Part shown: positions 37,533-50,030 of the stretch, piece by piece
Position numbering within the stretch: the stretch's first letter is position 1
How the letters are laid out: every line of letters starts with the position of its first letter
Source of the DNA: Dipylidium caninum
Lineage: Eukaryota; Platyhelminthes; Cestoda; Cyclophyllidea; Dipylidiidae
Direction: 5' to 3'
Assembly (NCBI GenBank): GCA_017562135.1
Contig: QEYB01001019.1
Location: forward strand, 186,001 to 250,000
Length of the DNA stretch: 64,000 nucleotides
Notes under the pieces: model-generated
Databases searched by the model: none
Seen by the model: only the letters and a program-made list of their open reading frames with translations
What the model was told of the DNA's origin: nothing
Translations under genes and position numbers: made by a program

Positions 37533-40500
37533 CTAGGATTTGGTGCTCGTCTCGTCGTCTGGTTGACGGTCAACAGATGGCCTTCCGCGGGTGGCAGCGC
37601 CGCGGTTGGGTTGGGGGCGGAGGGAGGCGGCGTTTCCTCCGGCATCTGCAGCTCGCGGAGGCCCGTGCCTCTCCATAAATTCCTGCACAGAAAATGAAGA
37701 ACTACAACCCAACAAAGTGAAATTGAAATGACCACTTTTCCAGTAGTGCCGACTTTCCGGCTCTGTGGAGCACTCAAGTAGATAAGGTGGACTAGAGGCA
37801 GGAGAACATTCATCTGTGGGATTTTCCCTCCTCCCAAACATGCACTGAAGAGCCCAGTCGCATGATTCAACGGGTGTCGTCTGTCAAAAGTATGGAAAAA
37901 GTCGTGAAAGGAAACGCCACCTAGTCATAACAAAGCGGCGTATTGTAAAGTTCGTGCGAAGACTGCAGCACGGGAGGTGCGAGACACAATGGGCAGTCTC
38001 CTTTTGGCGAACCGACTAACAACTTGTAAATGTCAGAGCAAACTCCAAAGCAAATGGAAGTTTGTTTCATTTCAGGCATTCGCTGACGTCTGCACAGGCG
38101 AGTCAACTACGTCATCCCGTTTCATTAGATGCACTTTTGACAAGATATCGTGAGAAAGAAAAGAAGGTAAAGTGGAATTAATCATTCTAAATTTAATTGT
38201 GACAACTGTCTCAAAAATGTCACGCATCTTTGATCGTTGACCCAACAAAAAGACCGCCTCTCGCGAGATGCGCGTTGTGGTGGACAAGTGAAAGGCGGTC
38301 AGACAGATGACACACACATACCCACACCCCGCCACTCATCTTGTCAACGAGGCGGTGCGTCGGCTGACGTTCATCTTGCGCGTCCGACCAGCGGCGTGCA
38401 TGTGGACGAGACGGTCGTCTTTTCGGCCATTTATGCCTCCTTATTTAAGTGCTCTTTTCTTAAACACCTTATAAACCGTCGATCAGAGAAGAGAATTTTA
38501 GGGAGCAAATCTCAAAGCGTGGAGGGAAATAGGCTTCCACGATATCAAAGCGGAGGAGTAGGTGTTCTTCCCCTGTCCAAGAAGGAAGATTCACTCAATC
38601 GGACCTTACGCGCAGCTTGCCACGAAGTGAGCGATTCACTTAAAATAGCCTCATCTCTGAGACTTCCACGAGCTCCGTCGATCGTTCACTGCAGAACAAT
38701 AGAACGCGGCTCTAATACTACTTTCTTCCGGCTGATAGCTCTGAGGATTACCTTCGCTTCAGATGAAAGGCCCACAGACTTATCATGCATTTCTTCGAGC
38801 TCGCTCATAGGCTCCACGTGGTCGGTTGAGTTGAAGACCTCCTTGGCTGCGCAGAACTGGTTTGGATCCCCTTCACTCGTAGTCGCAGGTAGTCGAGCTG
38901 ATATCATTCGCATCGCCACCTTAAAAAAAGACGAATTAATAATGTAGGCCACTGCTTTTGGACCTTTGAATTCGTGAACTCCACCAGCCATGCTGATGCA
39001 GTTACTATAGACACGCCATTCTGACGATGAAGTCAACGCAATCGCAAGTGAATAACGAATTTGGCTGCCATTTCAAGTGTTCTCAATCACCGTCCACGCG
39101 AGTTGTGTAGGTCCAACACCCACCAGAAAGGAGAAAGTAGCAGATTCGAGGGCCAGCAGTAATTGCGACCTTTCCACCACGAGAAAAAGTGGCAGTAATG
39201 ACAGTGAGAAGTCAAAACTCCATTCCTTTTCTTTTCTGGGTAACTTGATGCCTACAAAATAGGATTTCCATGTCCGGAGGTTGACGTGGTGCCAGGACCT
39301 CTAAGAAGCAACTAATTGCCACAAATGAATCACAGCCTCAAAATGGGTAAGAATTTTGATAAGAGTAGCACGGAGGAGAAACGGGAACTCGAGGTCATGG
39401 CCAAACGAGTGCGCGGTTGATGCGCTGGCAGAATGGGGGGAAAATTAAAGAGACCTGCGTGGTTGAGTAAAAAAGCTAAAAAATGTCTTACTATCGCCAG
39501 TAAGACTGGCCGGGCACATGCCGTTGGCCTCAATTGCCCACACTTGCTGCTAAACGACGCAGGGGAGAACTCCTGGAGCCACAACTTCGACGGTGGAGAC
39601 TTCAAAGCGCGCTGTTCCAACTCGTCATGTTGTAACTGATGCGATCTTTCGAGGATGTTTTACATTCTTATCATCCTCACAGGGATGTTCCACGACTCGG
39701 AAATGAAAAGAAAGTAGAGGAAGTGTAATGGTCTCTACAAAGCCAAATAATCTTTTATTGCGGTTAGATGGATTTAATGGGCAAGACGTCATAAATCATG
39801 AAGGCAAAATTTAAGTCGTTAATTTTGATTAATGACAAGGCGGGTTGGTGTTTCATGGGACTGAATGAGGAGAAGAAGGAAACCAGCCCCGACGGTCAGA
39901 CGTTTGCCCCATCAAAGGCCCGGAGAGAAAACGAATACGCGCTGAGACTGCCCTGATTAAAGCCTTGTTATGCTCCGCGTCGGTGAGAGAAGCGAATTGA
40001 GGTTCAAAATCGGCGATATGATGAATGTCTTAGCGAATCTCCAGCGTATAAAGTGGATTTTTGACGAGGACACGGAAGTGGGCACCGTCTTCTAATCGCT
40101 TTTCAGTTGAAGGCTTCCGACGTTTCCGCAATGGGGGTTAAATGGCGTGGAGTTGCTATTCCTTTTAAGAAAATTAAATATTACTTTGAGCATTTTGCCT
40201 GAGGGAGGAACAATGCGGCTGCTAACTATTTCAAGCATCAACCAACTCCAGCTTCAGCTTCTTCGTGGGCCTCGCACTTCGACGTGGGTCTTCGTTTTCG
40301 TCATGGGTTGTCGGGTTTTTCTTGTGCACTAAGACGTGACACCGTCACCGAGTTGGCCGGGTTGGAATTATCAGCCAGACGATAGTCATCTTTCAAATAA
40401 TGTGCAGACTTCGAAAGCCAGCGTTTGTAGACAAGCATGACCTAACATGTCTGGAAGAAGCGGGGAAGAGGGGGAGAGAAGTAGAGACTTAACATGCTAG

Positions 40501-43500
40501 GAAATACCCATTCGGTTGGAAAAAACGCGCTTCTTCACGTGGTTAACTCGTTGGTGCGGCTTAGTCACACTCTCGTGGCAACTGCGTCCTGCAGACGAGA
40601 CGTCCTGTCACTTAAACCGCATGTCATAGATCCTAGCCCCTGAAGAAGACCGCCATTCATCTGACCTCGGGCTGATGTCCCGAAATAAGCCTTCGTCAGG
40701 ACAAACTCTGTCGACGCACATTTTGCAGTTTAATGTCTCGCTCTGATATCGCCCAAGTGTCTCATGCCGCACCTCAAGCAAGCCCCTATGGCCGAACTGG
40801 CCAGCTTCCTGGCTAAATGGGCCTTAATTGCCGCCGGACATGGCTCTGATCCCCCGGGATTTGCTCTCCCGCCTGCCTGTCTGCTCATTTAGCCTTCGTT
40901 GGTGTCATCTGGAGAAAATAATCACTCGTCGAGGCCTATCTGCCGCTCAAAAGCCCTCAGAACACATTTTAGCGAATCAAATAAGTGGAGGTTTCTCAGG
41001 ATTTTCTGCTTAAAATTGCCTAGGAATTCCACCTGCTCGAGTTATGCGATGACAAAGTGTAGTGGCTTTTAAAATGGAGTGTCAAAAAGCTCTTTTGTGG
41101 CCTGAAAGTTTAAATTGATGGATACTAGAGGGAGTTGTGAGCTCAACAGTGTACTAATTTGAAGGAGGCCGAAAAGCATGCGCTTTCGAGGCTTTCCAAA
41201 GGCTCCCCACCAGTTTGAACAGCACCGAGAAGCTAAATAGCCGCGGATAGGAGCAGACAGGACGTATTCGAGTATTTTAGCGGTTCTCCGACTTTTGAGG
41301 TCATTAAAACGGACTGAACGGTAGAGACCTCTCTCATTTCTAAATCCTCCCACTTAATTCTGGACAGATAGTTGGATAGACCAAAGTTTGGTAGAAAGTT
41401 CCTCTGAAATTTATCAACTAGTCGATCCCGATCACGAAATGATGACCTCCCATGACACTCAAACTCAGTCCTTACTCCGTCCACCCGCCCACACATGTCT
41501 CATATTCGTCTACAAAAACTTGGATGAATCACGGCTTCTCTCTCTCCTGCCCCTAATAGTACCTTCGTTGGTGGGGCGACCGGTCGGTCGGTCCGTCGGT
41601 CGCCCTGCTATTCATTCACTCGTCCATCCAGGCCATGGCCTCCCCGTCTGGCCATCTGTGCGTGCAAGTGGGAGTGTGTAGTTCGAGCGGCTTCGTTCTG
41701 GGCCACATAGGCTTGTCCGCCTGCCTCCCGCTCGCTCGCGTGCCCGCCCATCCGTCCGTCCGTCCGTCCGTCCGTCCGTCCGCCGCCCTTCCGCCCACCC
41801 GCCCATTCTCCCGCCTGCCTGCCTTCTTGCCCGCCTGTTCGGGGAAGAGAGACCCTGGGTTGCACCATTTTAAAGCACAACCGCAGGGGCTTAGGCCTCT
41901 TCGTCTTAGTAACTCCGACTCTCCGTCTCTTGACTGCCTAACTGCCACCAGACACACAAACTCAATGGGTTTTTTTGCTGTCATTTTTTACTGAACATAG
42001 TAGGTCGCGTATGGACCTCCATGGGAACATTGGCCATCCGAGGCCTTGGCTTAATTAATGCCCCATTCTGAGGCGTACGCTTCGCAGAAGGAAAGCATGG
42101 TCGCTTCGGTGCAAAAGCTCCCATTCAGCGAAGTTGGAGGATGGCCAAACAATCGTCCAGTTATATTCGTTGCTATAACCATTCATATTCTTTCTCTCTC
42201 GTGTTTTCTCCCTCTTTGTGCCAGCATTCATCATGATTGCCGTGTAATTACATCAATTTTCCAAACGAGGCAGATAAAGTAAGCCAATTTTGTTTACTTT
42301 AAAGAGAGAATGAGGGAGGTGGCGGCTACTTGGACTTCTTCCCAGGAATATGGGAAAAATGCGAAAGCTGAAAGGTTCTTGAAAGCGAGTTTTCCCGACA
42401 CCAGGCGGCCCAAGTGGAGGATTTCCCTGCAAAATCCCATTTGCAACCACCACGCCTCCTCCATCACTCTTTTACTAGCCCTGCTTTGCCTTCACATCAA
42501 ACTCCGTTTCAACCACCCCCTACATTTCGACTCCCCATGAGATTACTTCGACTTGGCGACAAGATGGTCGAGTCCGTACTAGCCAGACCGGGCTATTTGG
42601 ATCGCCTGATTTCCCCAGTCTTTCTCACTATACTTTTTCGAGCTTTCAAATGTGAGATTTTTGCGATTTTTTAATCCAGCATGTTGATGTCGGCGGTCAG
42701 TTTTATGGCATCTTGTTGCCTCCGAATCCACCTGAATGTTCATTGAGGCAGCAGTGGGAAAACACGCTTCATTAACCGTCTACAACGGAGGTAAACCATA
42801 CTTGTTCTGCACGGCAAATGAGACATCGGCTGGTAAAACTATTTGTGCTCAGAAGGAGCCCACGTTAAACGTGGCGATGCTAGTTTTTGTCTCTCCATGG
42901 GCAAGGGCTTGAGGCCTATTTGACTCGTCATCCACACTTGACGCCTTCCTTGTCGCAGAAGTACAACGAAAGTCTGCTCTTGCTTTGTCGGGACATCGGC
43001 TTTCCTTTACAGCCAAACGCAGGAAGGTGAAGTTGTCTCAGGCACTGGCGGTGCGTCAATTCCAAAGGGTTCCAAAGAGTGGGTGCATGAAATCTATCTG
43101 CCACCGCTTGATCATCGTTAGCTGAGAGATTTGAGGGATAAGAAGTTCACTCCTGAGTCTCCACACCCCCAAGTTACCCAGTTGAACACTATTAAAATGG
43201 AAATGGATTGTTGTGGTGAGGCTTCACATTGTCTGGCTCGAAATGAAGGATGAACTACGCATCACTGAATGAAATGATGCTGAAAATCTGCTTGTCAAGT
43301 TTGTTGTGAGGATTAGATTTTGCCGACAGTCAGTAGCGCGAAAATCCTTCCATCCGCTCAACGCGGTTGATTTCTCAGGAGCAGTGGAAAAGTTTTGTCG
43401 GAGTGAAAGAGTGTGAGTAGAAAAGTGCAGCCGGAGCAGAAGCTCACAGCGGCCGGACTGGCCTTTCTCTTCCCCGGGTAAATGAGTCTTAGAACGCACA

Positions 43501-46500
43501 ACCGACTACCTCTCATTTCCCTCGGAGTAATGGCAAAAGAGTGGTCTTATTCCAACTTTTATTGCGCAGCAGTCACTCCATGCCATCCTGAGGGCATGAA
43601 AGGCCGAGTCTCCACAAAAAGCGAACGAATATTTGCATCAGACGAGTGTCCCTTACGCAAACGAATGAAACAGACAACAACATGAGGCAGATTTTTTGTG
43701 AATAGTCCAAATTGGAGGCTCCAGACACGAAAGTAGGAGGTAAATGTGTAGAAGATTAAATTTAGGGGTAAGTCAGAGCTCCAGGTTGCTCCCAAACCCC
43801 TGGTTGAGGTGACCGAGACGAAATAGGGAAAATTGGCAGACAAACATAATAACAAGTACATGCCGCAGTCATGTTTGAAATGGAAGCACGAGGCAGGAAA
43901 CAATGCTGTTACTGCGTGGGATTGGGACTGGGAGAAGAGGAAGGGGAAGGAAGGGGATTATTTGCGAGGCTAATGACATTGACAAATGATTTCACTATTT
44001 GTCTAATATTATTACGGCTGAGTTTAATACCAAATACCCAGGAAGCGACTTAACTTCGACTGTCTGTAGTAAACAGAGTCTGGCTTAAAGCGAGCATATC
44101 TCGCCTAAGTCTATACAAAATTATCAGTCTAAGATTTAATGTATTCCCTGCTTAACTAATTTATTTGTCCTTTCATTAACTCGCCCATTCCGAAGGCCCG
44201 ACGCATCGCATGGGCATCCATCATGCCCTAAACTCTGAGCGGTGCCGGGTGGCTCATTCATCAAAATCTCTTTGCCCCGGTGCCTTCCTCCTCTCTCAGA
44301 ACTCGAGACTTTGCCTGGAAGGATTTGACTTCCCGAGGCCAAAGATAATCTTTCCTGTTGCGCAGTAGTGCAGCGTAAAGGCTTACTGTTCACATAGAGG
44401 AGGGAGAAAATTGTGTAGACTTTTTCCTCATTCCCCCAAATTCTCCTCGATTCTCCACCAATTCGGGTAAACAGACCACTGGCCTATTTGTGAGCTAGCA
44501 AAAGTCGTGCAGAATGGCGCATCAGTGTGGTTGAGACGGCGAGAAGGGGCGGGGCGGGGCGAATGAGACGCAGGTATCGAAGTAAGTGGGGCAAATGGTT
44601 GCACACTCGCGTCTCTCGTCGCTCTCCCACAATTCGACCCACTTTGATTGACCAAACTGCGAAGTGGATGCTACAAAAGGGCACAAGAGGCAAAAAGTGC
44701 TTAGATGCTTCTCTGTGTAGATTTATCCGGTCTGTGGGAGGAGGGGAGGCGAGGGGTGGCGGAGGCGGAGGAAGTGGGGAGGAGGGGGTGGAGGCGGCGG
44801 CGCTACGGATGCGGAATAATTAATGGCGACGTCTTAAATTTGTAGCACAGAGGCGGCATTATTTGGGCGGACAGACAAGAGTAATGCCAGAACGGGACAC
44901 TGTCTTCCAAACACGGCAAAGTGGATTTATTTAGAGAGAAAAAGGGGAGTAGGTGAAATAAAACTACTTTTTGTCAAAATGTGTACAACTGAGCCGCGTC
45001 CCTCTGATGTGCACCAACATTATGCCCTCGGGATGAAGAACTGAAAACGGGAAATACGAGGAGCAGTCTTTGTGTGCCAAGGAGGTTAGCTTTCCATCAA
45101 GAATATCAAGCATAATTATCGCCGGCTATAAAAAGAAAAATCATCCACTCAAATGGCAATTCCAAAGGACGGAAAGTGGCCATGTAAGGAAAACAAGACC
45201 ATTGGATTTAGAAGCAGCGATTGTTGTGGACGATGTAATGGAAGGACGATGCCACTTCTAAAACTCAGAGAGAAACAGTAGACAAGATTGCCCGACTTTC
45301 CTACAGATTCGGCAAACAACAGAAGTCGCAATGCTCCTTGCAGCCACTGTCGGGAGGCGAGTGAAATAGGAAATGCCGCCGCACCTGAATACACACTCTT
45401 CACGCGTCAAGCAGTCATGGCCGACTTCAGCAGACACACTTCTTTTAACTCCCACGCGAGTAGTAGAAGCCCCTTAACATGATGAAGGGGCTGAGGTGAG
45501 CTCCCACGGGATGTTGCCTTCGCATTGTCATATCCGAGGGCTTTCTTTCGCAAATTCCCGACAAGTTTGCTGTCTAACGGGCCGAGAGGGCTTCGTAGGC
45601 TTTACGGCGAGGTGCTCGACAGACCACTCTGAGGGAATACCTTTCCGCTCGGTGATAATGCTGCCGCAGCACAGCGTAACACTCATTCAAATATATCATG
45701 CAGAGTTAGGAGGTTTTTCCACTTTACCTATGACCATCTTGAGACTATGACACGGACGCTGCGTACATGATACCGGACGGCCTAGTTAAAGTGCAAAGTC
45801 TACAGCTTTTATCCCAAGAAGTGGACTTCCACCAGCCACCTTTAACGCCACAGTAATAAGCTCTCGCCAAGTGGCATCGTTATCGCACCACCAAAGTTTT
45901 ATTAATCCACACAGTGGCGAGGCGAGGCAATGGGCTTGGGGGAAATTCCGCGTCTACTTTACAATCGGGAGATATTTCAGTAATGTGGGTTATACCGCCA
46001 CCTCACGCCGTGCCAGATGACATTTCGTCGGAGGCCACAGTGGCCTCGTGCCATTGTGCAATGGAGGGCACCCACCAGGTCTCTCTCCTCTCTTCTCCGC
46101 TTGCGCCCCCCCCCTCCCCCCCACGATACAAACACGCCTGCGTGCACAATAGACCAGAGAATGAGAATCGGCTTCGGGCGTTGCCCTTCCACTCTTGCAT
46201 TCCTCTTTATTAGGGGCAGGCAATTGCCATCGCCGCCTTTTATCAAACTGTGTGGAATGATGGAGTTTGCGGTGGCGTTCGGCATTCATTCAACTAGGGG
46301 GCTCGTGTTAGGAGAAATGCCTACCTCCGATTGACCTCCATTTTATTCTAACTCCTGCGACTTGAGACGGCGTGAGTTTATACTCTTAGTTATGCATTGA
46401 CTATGTGGAACTTCTGCCGAAGAAATGGACAAAAAACTTATCTCCTCATTGTCACACAAGTCGAGTGTGTGTAGGCGAAGGAGAAGAATGAAAAAGTTTG

Positions 46501-47524
46501 AACACTCTCTCAGTGCTGCTTCGATGTGGACTTGCAGATCAGAGCAGGTAACTCAAGGGGCAAGGATTTGCGGCGTGACTCCCATCAATTGACAACCATC
46601 ATGAGCGCCATCTAGTCTGTTTGAGAAGCGTGGTTAACTGATCGGAAGAAAATGCAGTTGTGGTGAAACACTGGTGCTCCCCGTCAAGTGCTGAGAAGTT
46701 AGGAGTGAATGGGGAATTGCGGGTATTCTTTAGAGCGATGAAATACTGAGGTACGAGGGCCCAGGCGCTGGCTGAGGAGGGGAAGTGCGTATCAAATGGT
46801 GTATATTCCCAAACGGCTTCCTAATGAGACGTTGAAATTGCCAATTTTTGTGGTCATTTCGGTGATCATCCCGGAGAGGGAGGCTGAAGACAGGCTGTTT
46901 CGCGCTCCCTGGGGATTTTCTAACAGCTTTAATCACTCCTTCCACTCGCCAGTGAGCGTGGCCAGGAGGACATCTCTCACCTCCACCTCCTCCTCCTCTT
47001 CTCCTGGGGGCATTAGGTGAAGGCGAGCTTTTCAATGACTAAAAAGCAACCAACAAGTCCACTCTCATCGATGCAATCGCTGGCCGTCATGAGAGTTTGT
47101 TTAGCCCCGCTGTGATGGTTATTTGGCCAACGCCTTCGCTAATAGTCAAGCCATCGCTCCTCCCACCACGGACGAGGTTGTGTTTACCGGGATCTGCTAC
47201 AGCCCGGATTACCCTTGATCATATCTACACAGACTCGTCTTTCACCTATACTCCCGTGAATCCAAGCTGTGAAATGATGCGATCAGAAGCACTGAAAACA
47301 AAAATTAGGGTTTTGTATCCAACCCTTAACTAGGAGATTTTACGGTGGACTTGACAGTTGAGAATATTTTCACGGGGAGGGCAGACACATGGATAAATCA
47401 CAAAACAGGATCGAAGCATACTGAAAACCCACTTACCGAATCAGGCATGTGAACAACGTTTACCCCCATGGATACTCCGAAGCACCTGCACCAGTAAGGA
47501 GCGACGGCTCCCCGCGGATGGGGA
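37533..47524 (-). CDS. Partial unrecognised gene, 3' exons (47.4, 38.8 and 37.6 kb)
   Basis: Three well-bounded minus-strand exons chain in phase: 47524-47437 (acceptor ttttgcag, donor GTAAGT, enters phase 2, leaves 0), 38919-38752 (acceptor ttttttaag, donor GTAATC, 0 to 0) and 37682-37533 (acceptor tttctgtgcag, ends at TAG). Seen in the product: CRCFGVSMGVNVVHMPDS, then VAMRMISARLPATTSEGD, then an acidic helix-like segment SELEEMHDKSVGLSSEAK continuing into EFMERHG, and a Pro/Arg-rich tail ending DETSTKS. The helix-like segment is vaguely reminiscent of a SNARE-type heptad pattern, but that is too weak to name a family. More exons may lie in the 8.5-kb intron, and the 5' part is missing. A 20-nt segment at 48919-48938 with splice sites (YEKTFL) would fit the phase just upstream. 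The last exon is open in a second frame, so its frame rests on phase matching. Confidence 0.5.
39111..39239 (+). CDS. Exon candidate on the plus strand, Ser/Lys-rich
   Basis: 129 nt lie between the acceptor gcgagttgtgtag and the donor GTAACT, phase 1 to 1, reading PTPTRKEKVADSRASSNCDL and then a Ser/Lys-rich segment. The composition resembles a disordered phosphoprotein segment. It lies within the long intron of the minus-strand partial gene. Confidence 0.3.
39240..47436. other. Probable long intron or intergenic stretch
   Basis: If the minus-strand exons at 47.4 and 38.8 kb belong together, this is mostly intron. It holds TCCG and CGGT repeats and many short antisense-paired open frames with no recognisable product. 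Confidence 0.4.
41751..41782 (+). repeat. TCCG tetranucleotide repeat
   Basis: Eight tandem TCCG units, flanked by related CGGT (41,580-41,602) and CCGC/CCTG-rich sequence. Open frames on both strands here are repeat artefacts. Confidence 0.95.
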
Positions 47525-49736
47525 CTGCAAAAGCGCGTCAGACGAAACTGGCGTCCTCATGGCAAACTCGACTCGGTCGCCATGGCCACCCGTGAAACCT
47601 CGTTTATGAGGGAACGGTCAGGACGACTATCCGGTGGTCGTTTAGATATTCTGACTTATCTAATGTCGTTTTAATTGCCCAGGAGGGAAAGTTGGACGAA
47701 GAGGCCGCCACAGCATAAATGAAGCAGACATGTGATCTGTTAAAGGGTGTGGACGAAGTTTACTGACGTTAGGATCAAAGCGCCGTACACACGCTCATCG
47801 ACGGGAAACGAAGAGCCGAGGTTTGGCTGAGACTTACGATAAACAAAGTCGAATGTTCTCCCCTTCGAACTTCTATGCAAAGAACTGCTAGGATTCGGAT
47901 TTTCAGGCGGCTATTCAGCCAATGCCCGGGCCATTTATTTCACCATCCTTCAACTCGCGACGATGAAATGAATTCGGTAAAGTGGACCTCTAAAGGTTCA
48001 AACAACGCCTCCACTTATGTACTATTCTGCATGTTTACGTTGACGCCCTCGGAGGCTTCCTGCTGGCAGGCCGGTGGCGTTTTGGGAGGTTACGACGAGA
48101 GTTAGCCGATTTTCCCCGCTGGTGGGCACACGAAATTTTTCAGGTTAAATCGGCAGCACGGCCAGTCAGTTGGGCATTGCTATGCACCGACAGTTATCCC
48201 AATCTAATCGGAATTGCAGACTTGCACTGCTGGAATCGTTGGCACAATTGTCGAGAGTGGAATGTTAAAAAAGTTAGCTACTTTCTTGACGGGTGAAATG
48301 GAAAATAGACAGTTTTCGGATCCAACTGATGGCTAGAGTGAATTTAATCTTGACACAACTGACAATATGATCTTTCGCTTGCCGAAGACTGGATTGTAGC
48401 TTTATATGATACTTAGTGGTTTCAGGGCTCTTAACATCAGTTAAAATGAAGGACCTTGAGGACGGAGGCTTTCACAGCCTCCCCCATTCCAGTCCGCCCA
48501 AATTTCCCCTGGGGTAGGTCGAACCGCTTGTTAAGTGATGCCGCTCCGAGGTCAGGCATGGTCACCGGCGCGTTTGGCTGTTTTCTCCCGTCCACCTGTT
48601 CACGAAGGCTTCATTAAGAGCGGCTCTCAAATGAGCTTTCGAAAGGGTTCAAAGCTCGGAATCAAGCATAGTGAAACCGTTCACATGCGGATATGCGCGA
48701 GGCTAATGGCTCATTATGGTGGAGGTTTCTGGGAACTATTCCTCAGCCCCTCTCCGCATCCGACGCTCCACACTAACGTTTCCACAGTGTACAGCGGAAG
48801 GATGTTGAAGCCTGAAAGTAAAGAATGACTCGACCTGGATTAGCCGATGCCTTCGCGGACCGCAAGAAGCCAAGAAGACCGATCTCCACCTGGCAAACCG
48901 AGAGAGGGTATCGTTTACCTTAAAAAGGTCTTCTCATACTGCCTCATAAGTAAGCACAAAAAAGAATCTTCGGTGCCGGCAACCGGGCGCTGAGATTCGA
49001 AGAGACTGCATGGGGATAATTTCGCCGCTTCCTTCGCTAACTACGGAAGTTGCTTAGTTGAGGCCAGAGCGAGATTCCATTAGTGTTCGGTGTAGTCCTT
49101 CGAACTCGGTAAATGGAGCAGTTTTATGGTAGAGACGACATTGAACCACCGAAAGGTCAAAGGTTCTTTTCCCCTAAAAAGTCGGATTCGCTGGCAACTG
49201 GCTTTTGCTACTCGGTGGAAGTAGCAATGCCAAAAAAATGGTAAATCAAATTTTTAGTGGTTGATCTTGTAGAGAAAGTCTGGAAGACGCCTCTGATGAA
49301 TGTAAGCAGATGCTTTCCTACGTGTTTCATTGTCGCAAAACCGGATCTTTTACCATTTATGATTCAATATTCGACGTGTGGACTCGCACCAGTTGAGCAG
49401 GTTGGTTAAATCATGTGGAACAGAGCTGCTCCGACGTCACGGAGCCCCGTGGCTCCGCCAACACCTGGTCAGCGACCCAGTGTCCATTTTCATCACTTTC
49501 GATTGAGTAAGCGAGACCAGCAAGTGATGTAGACCACATCTACCCGCCCGTTAGTCGCTTTCAGGCATCATTTTAGAGTTGAAGAATCTAAGGCTACATT
49601 TTCAATGGCCCCAAAAACGCCATATGGGTTCAAACCGATATTGGAGCCTCAAAAGAACGAAATGTCTACAACAGAAGGCTACATCATGATCAGCAATGGA
49701 GCCTACACACACCCACGCATCCATAGCACTGTGTGC

Positions 49737-49868
49737 ACGTAAATCCACAAGGAGTGTGGATGTGTGTGCATCCCACGCACCGGCCAATCGCCTTACAGCT
49801 CACCGCACACACCCACTGGCACGCACGCACGCAGGCACGCAATGCACACATACACACACAAACACACG
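49737..49868 (+). repeat. CA/CGCA-rich region
   Basis: Imperfect (CA)n and (CGCA)n clusters just upstream of the first neuregulin-gene exon. Confidence 0.85.
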
Positions 49869-50030
49869 TGCATCGGGTATCCAACACACCATTCCCTTCC
49901 TCACTGAGGCAAATGTCTACATACCAATAGAGAGGATAATGATCAGGTAGAGGGAGTAATGCTTCGAAATTCAGCAATCGCCGCCTCCGCCCGATCGCGA
50001 AGTAGCATTGTGCTCACCTTGTCCTTGGCC

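Noticed and set aside
38237..38947. 236-codon plus-strand open frame, one of the longest in the window
   Set aside because: It overlaps the minus-strand exon 38,752-38,919, which has better splice sites and amino-acid composition. The frame has no family resemblance.
41608..41994. Arg/Gly- and Pro-rich frames on both strands
   Set aside because: Generated by TCCG and related repeats.
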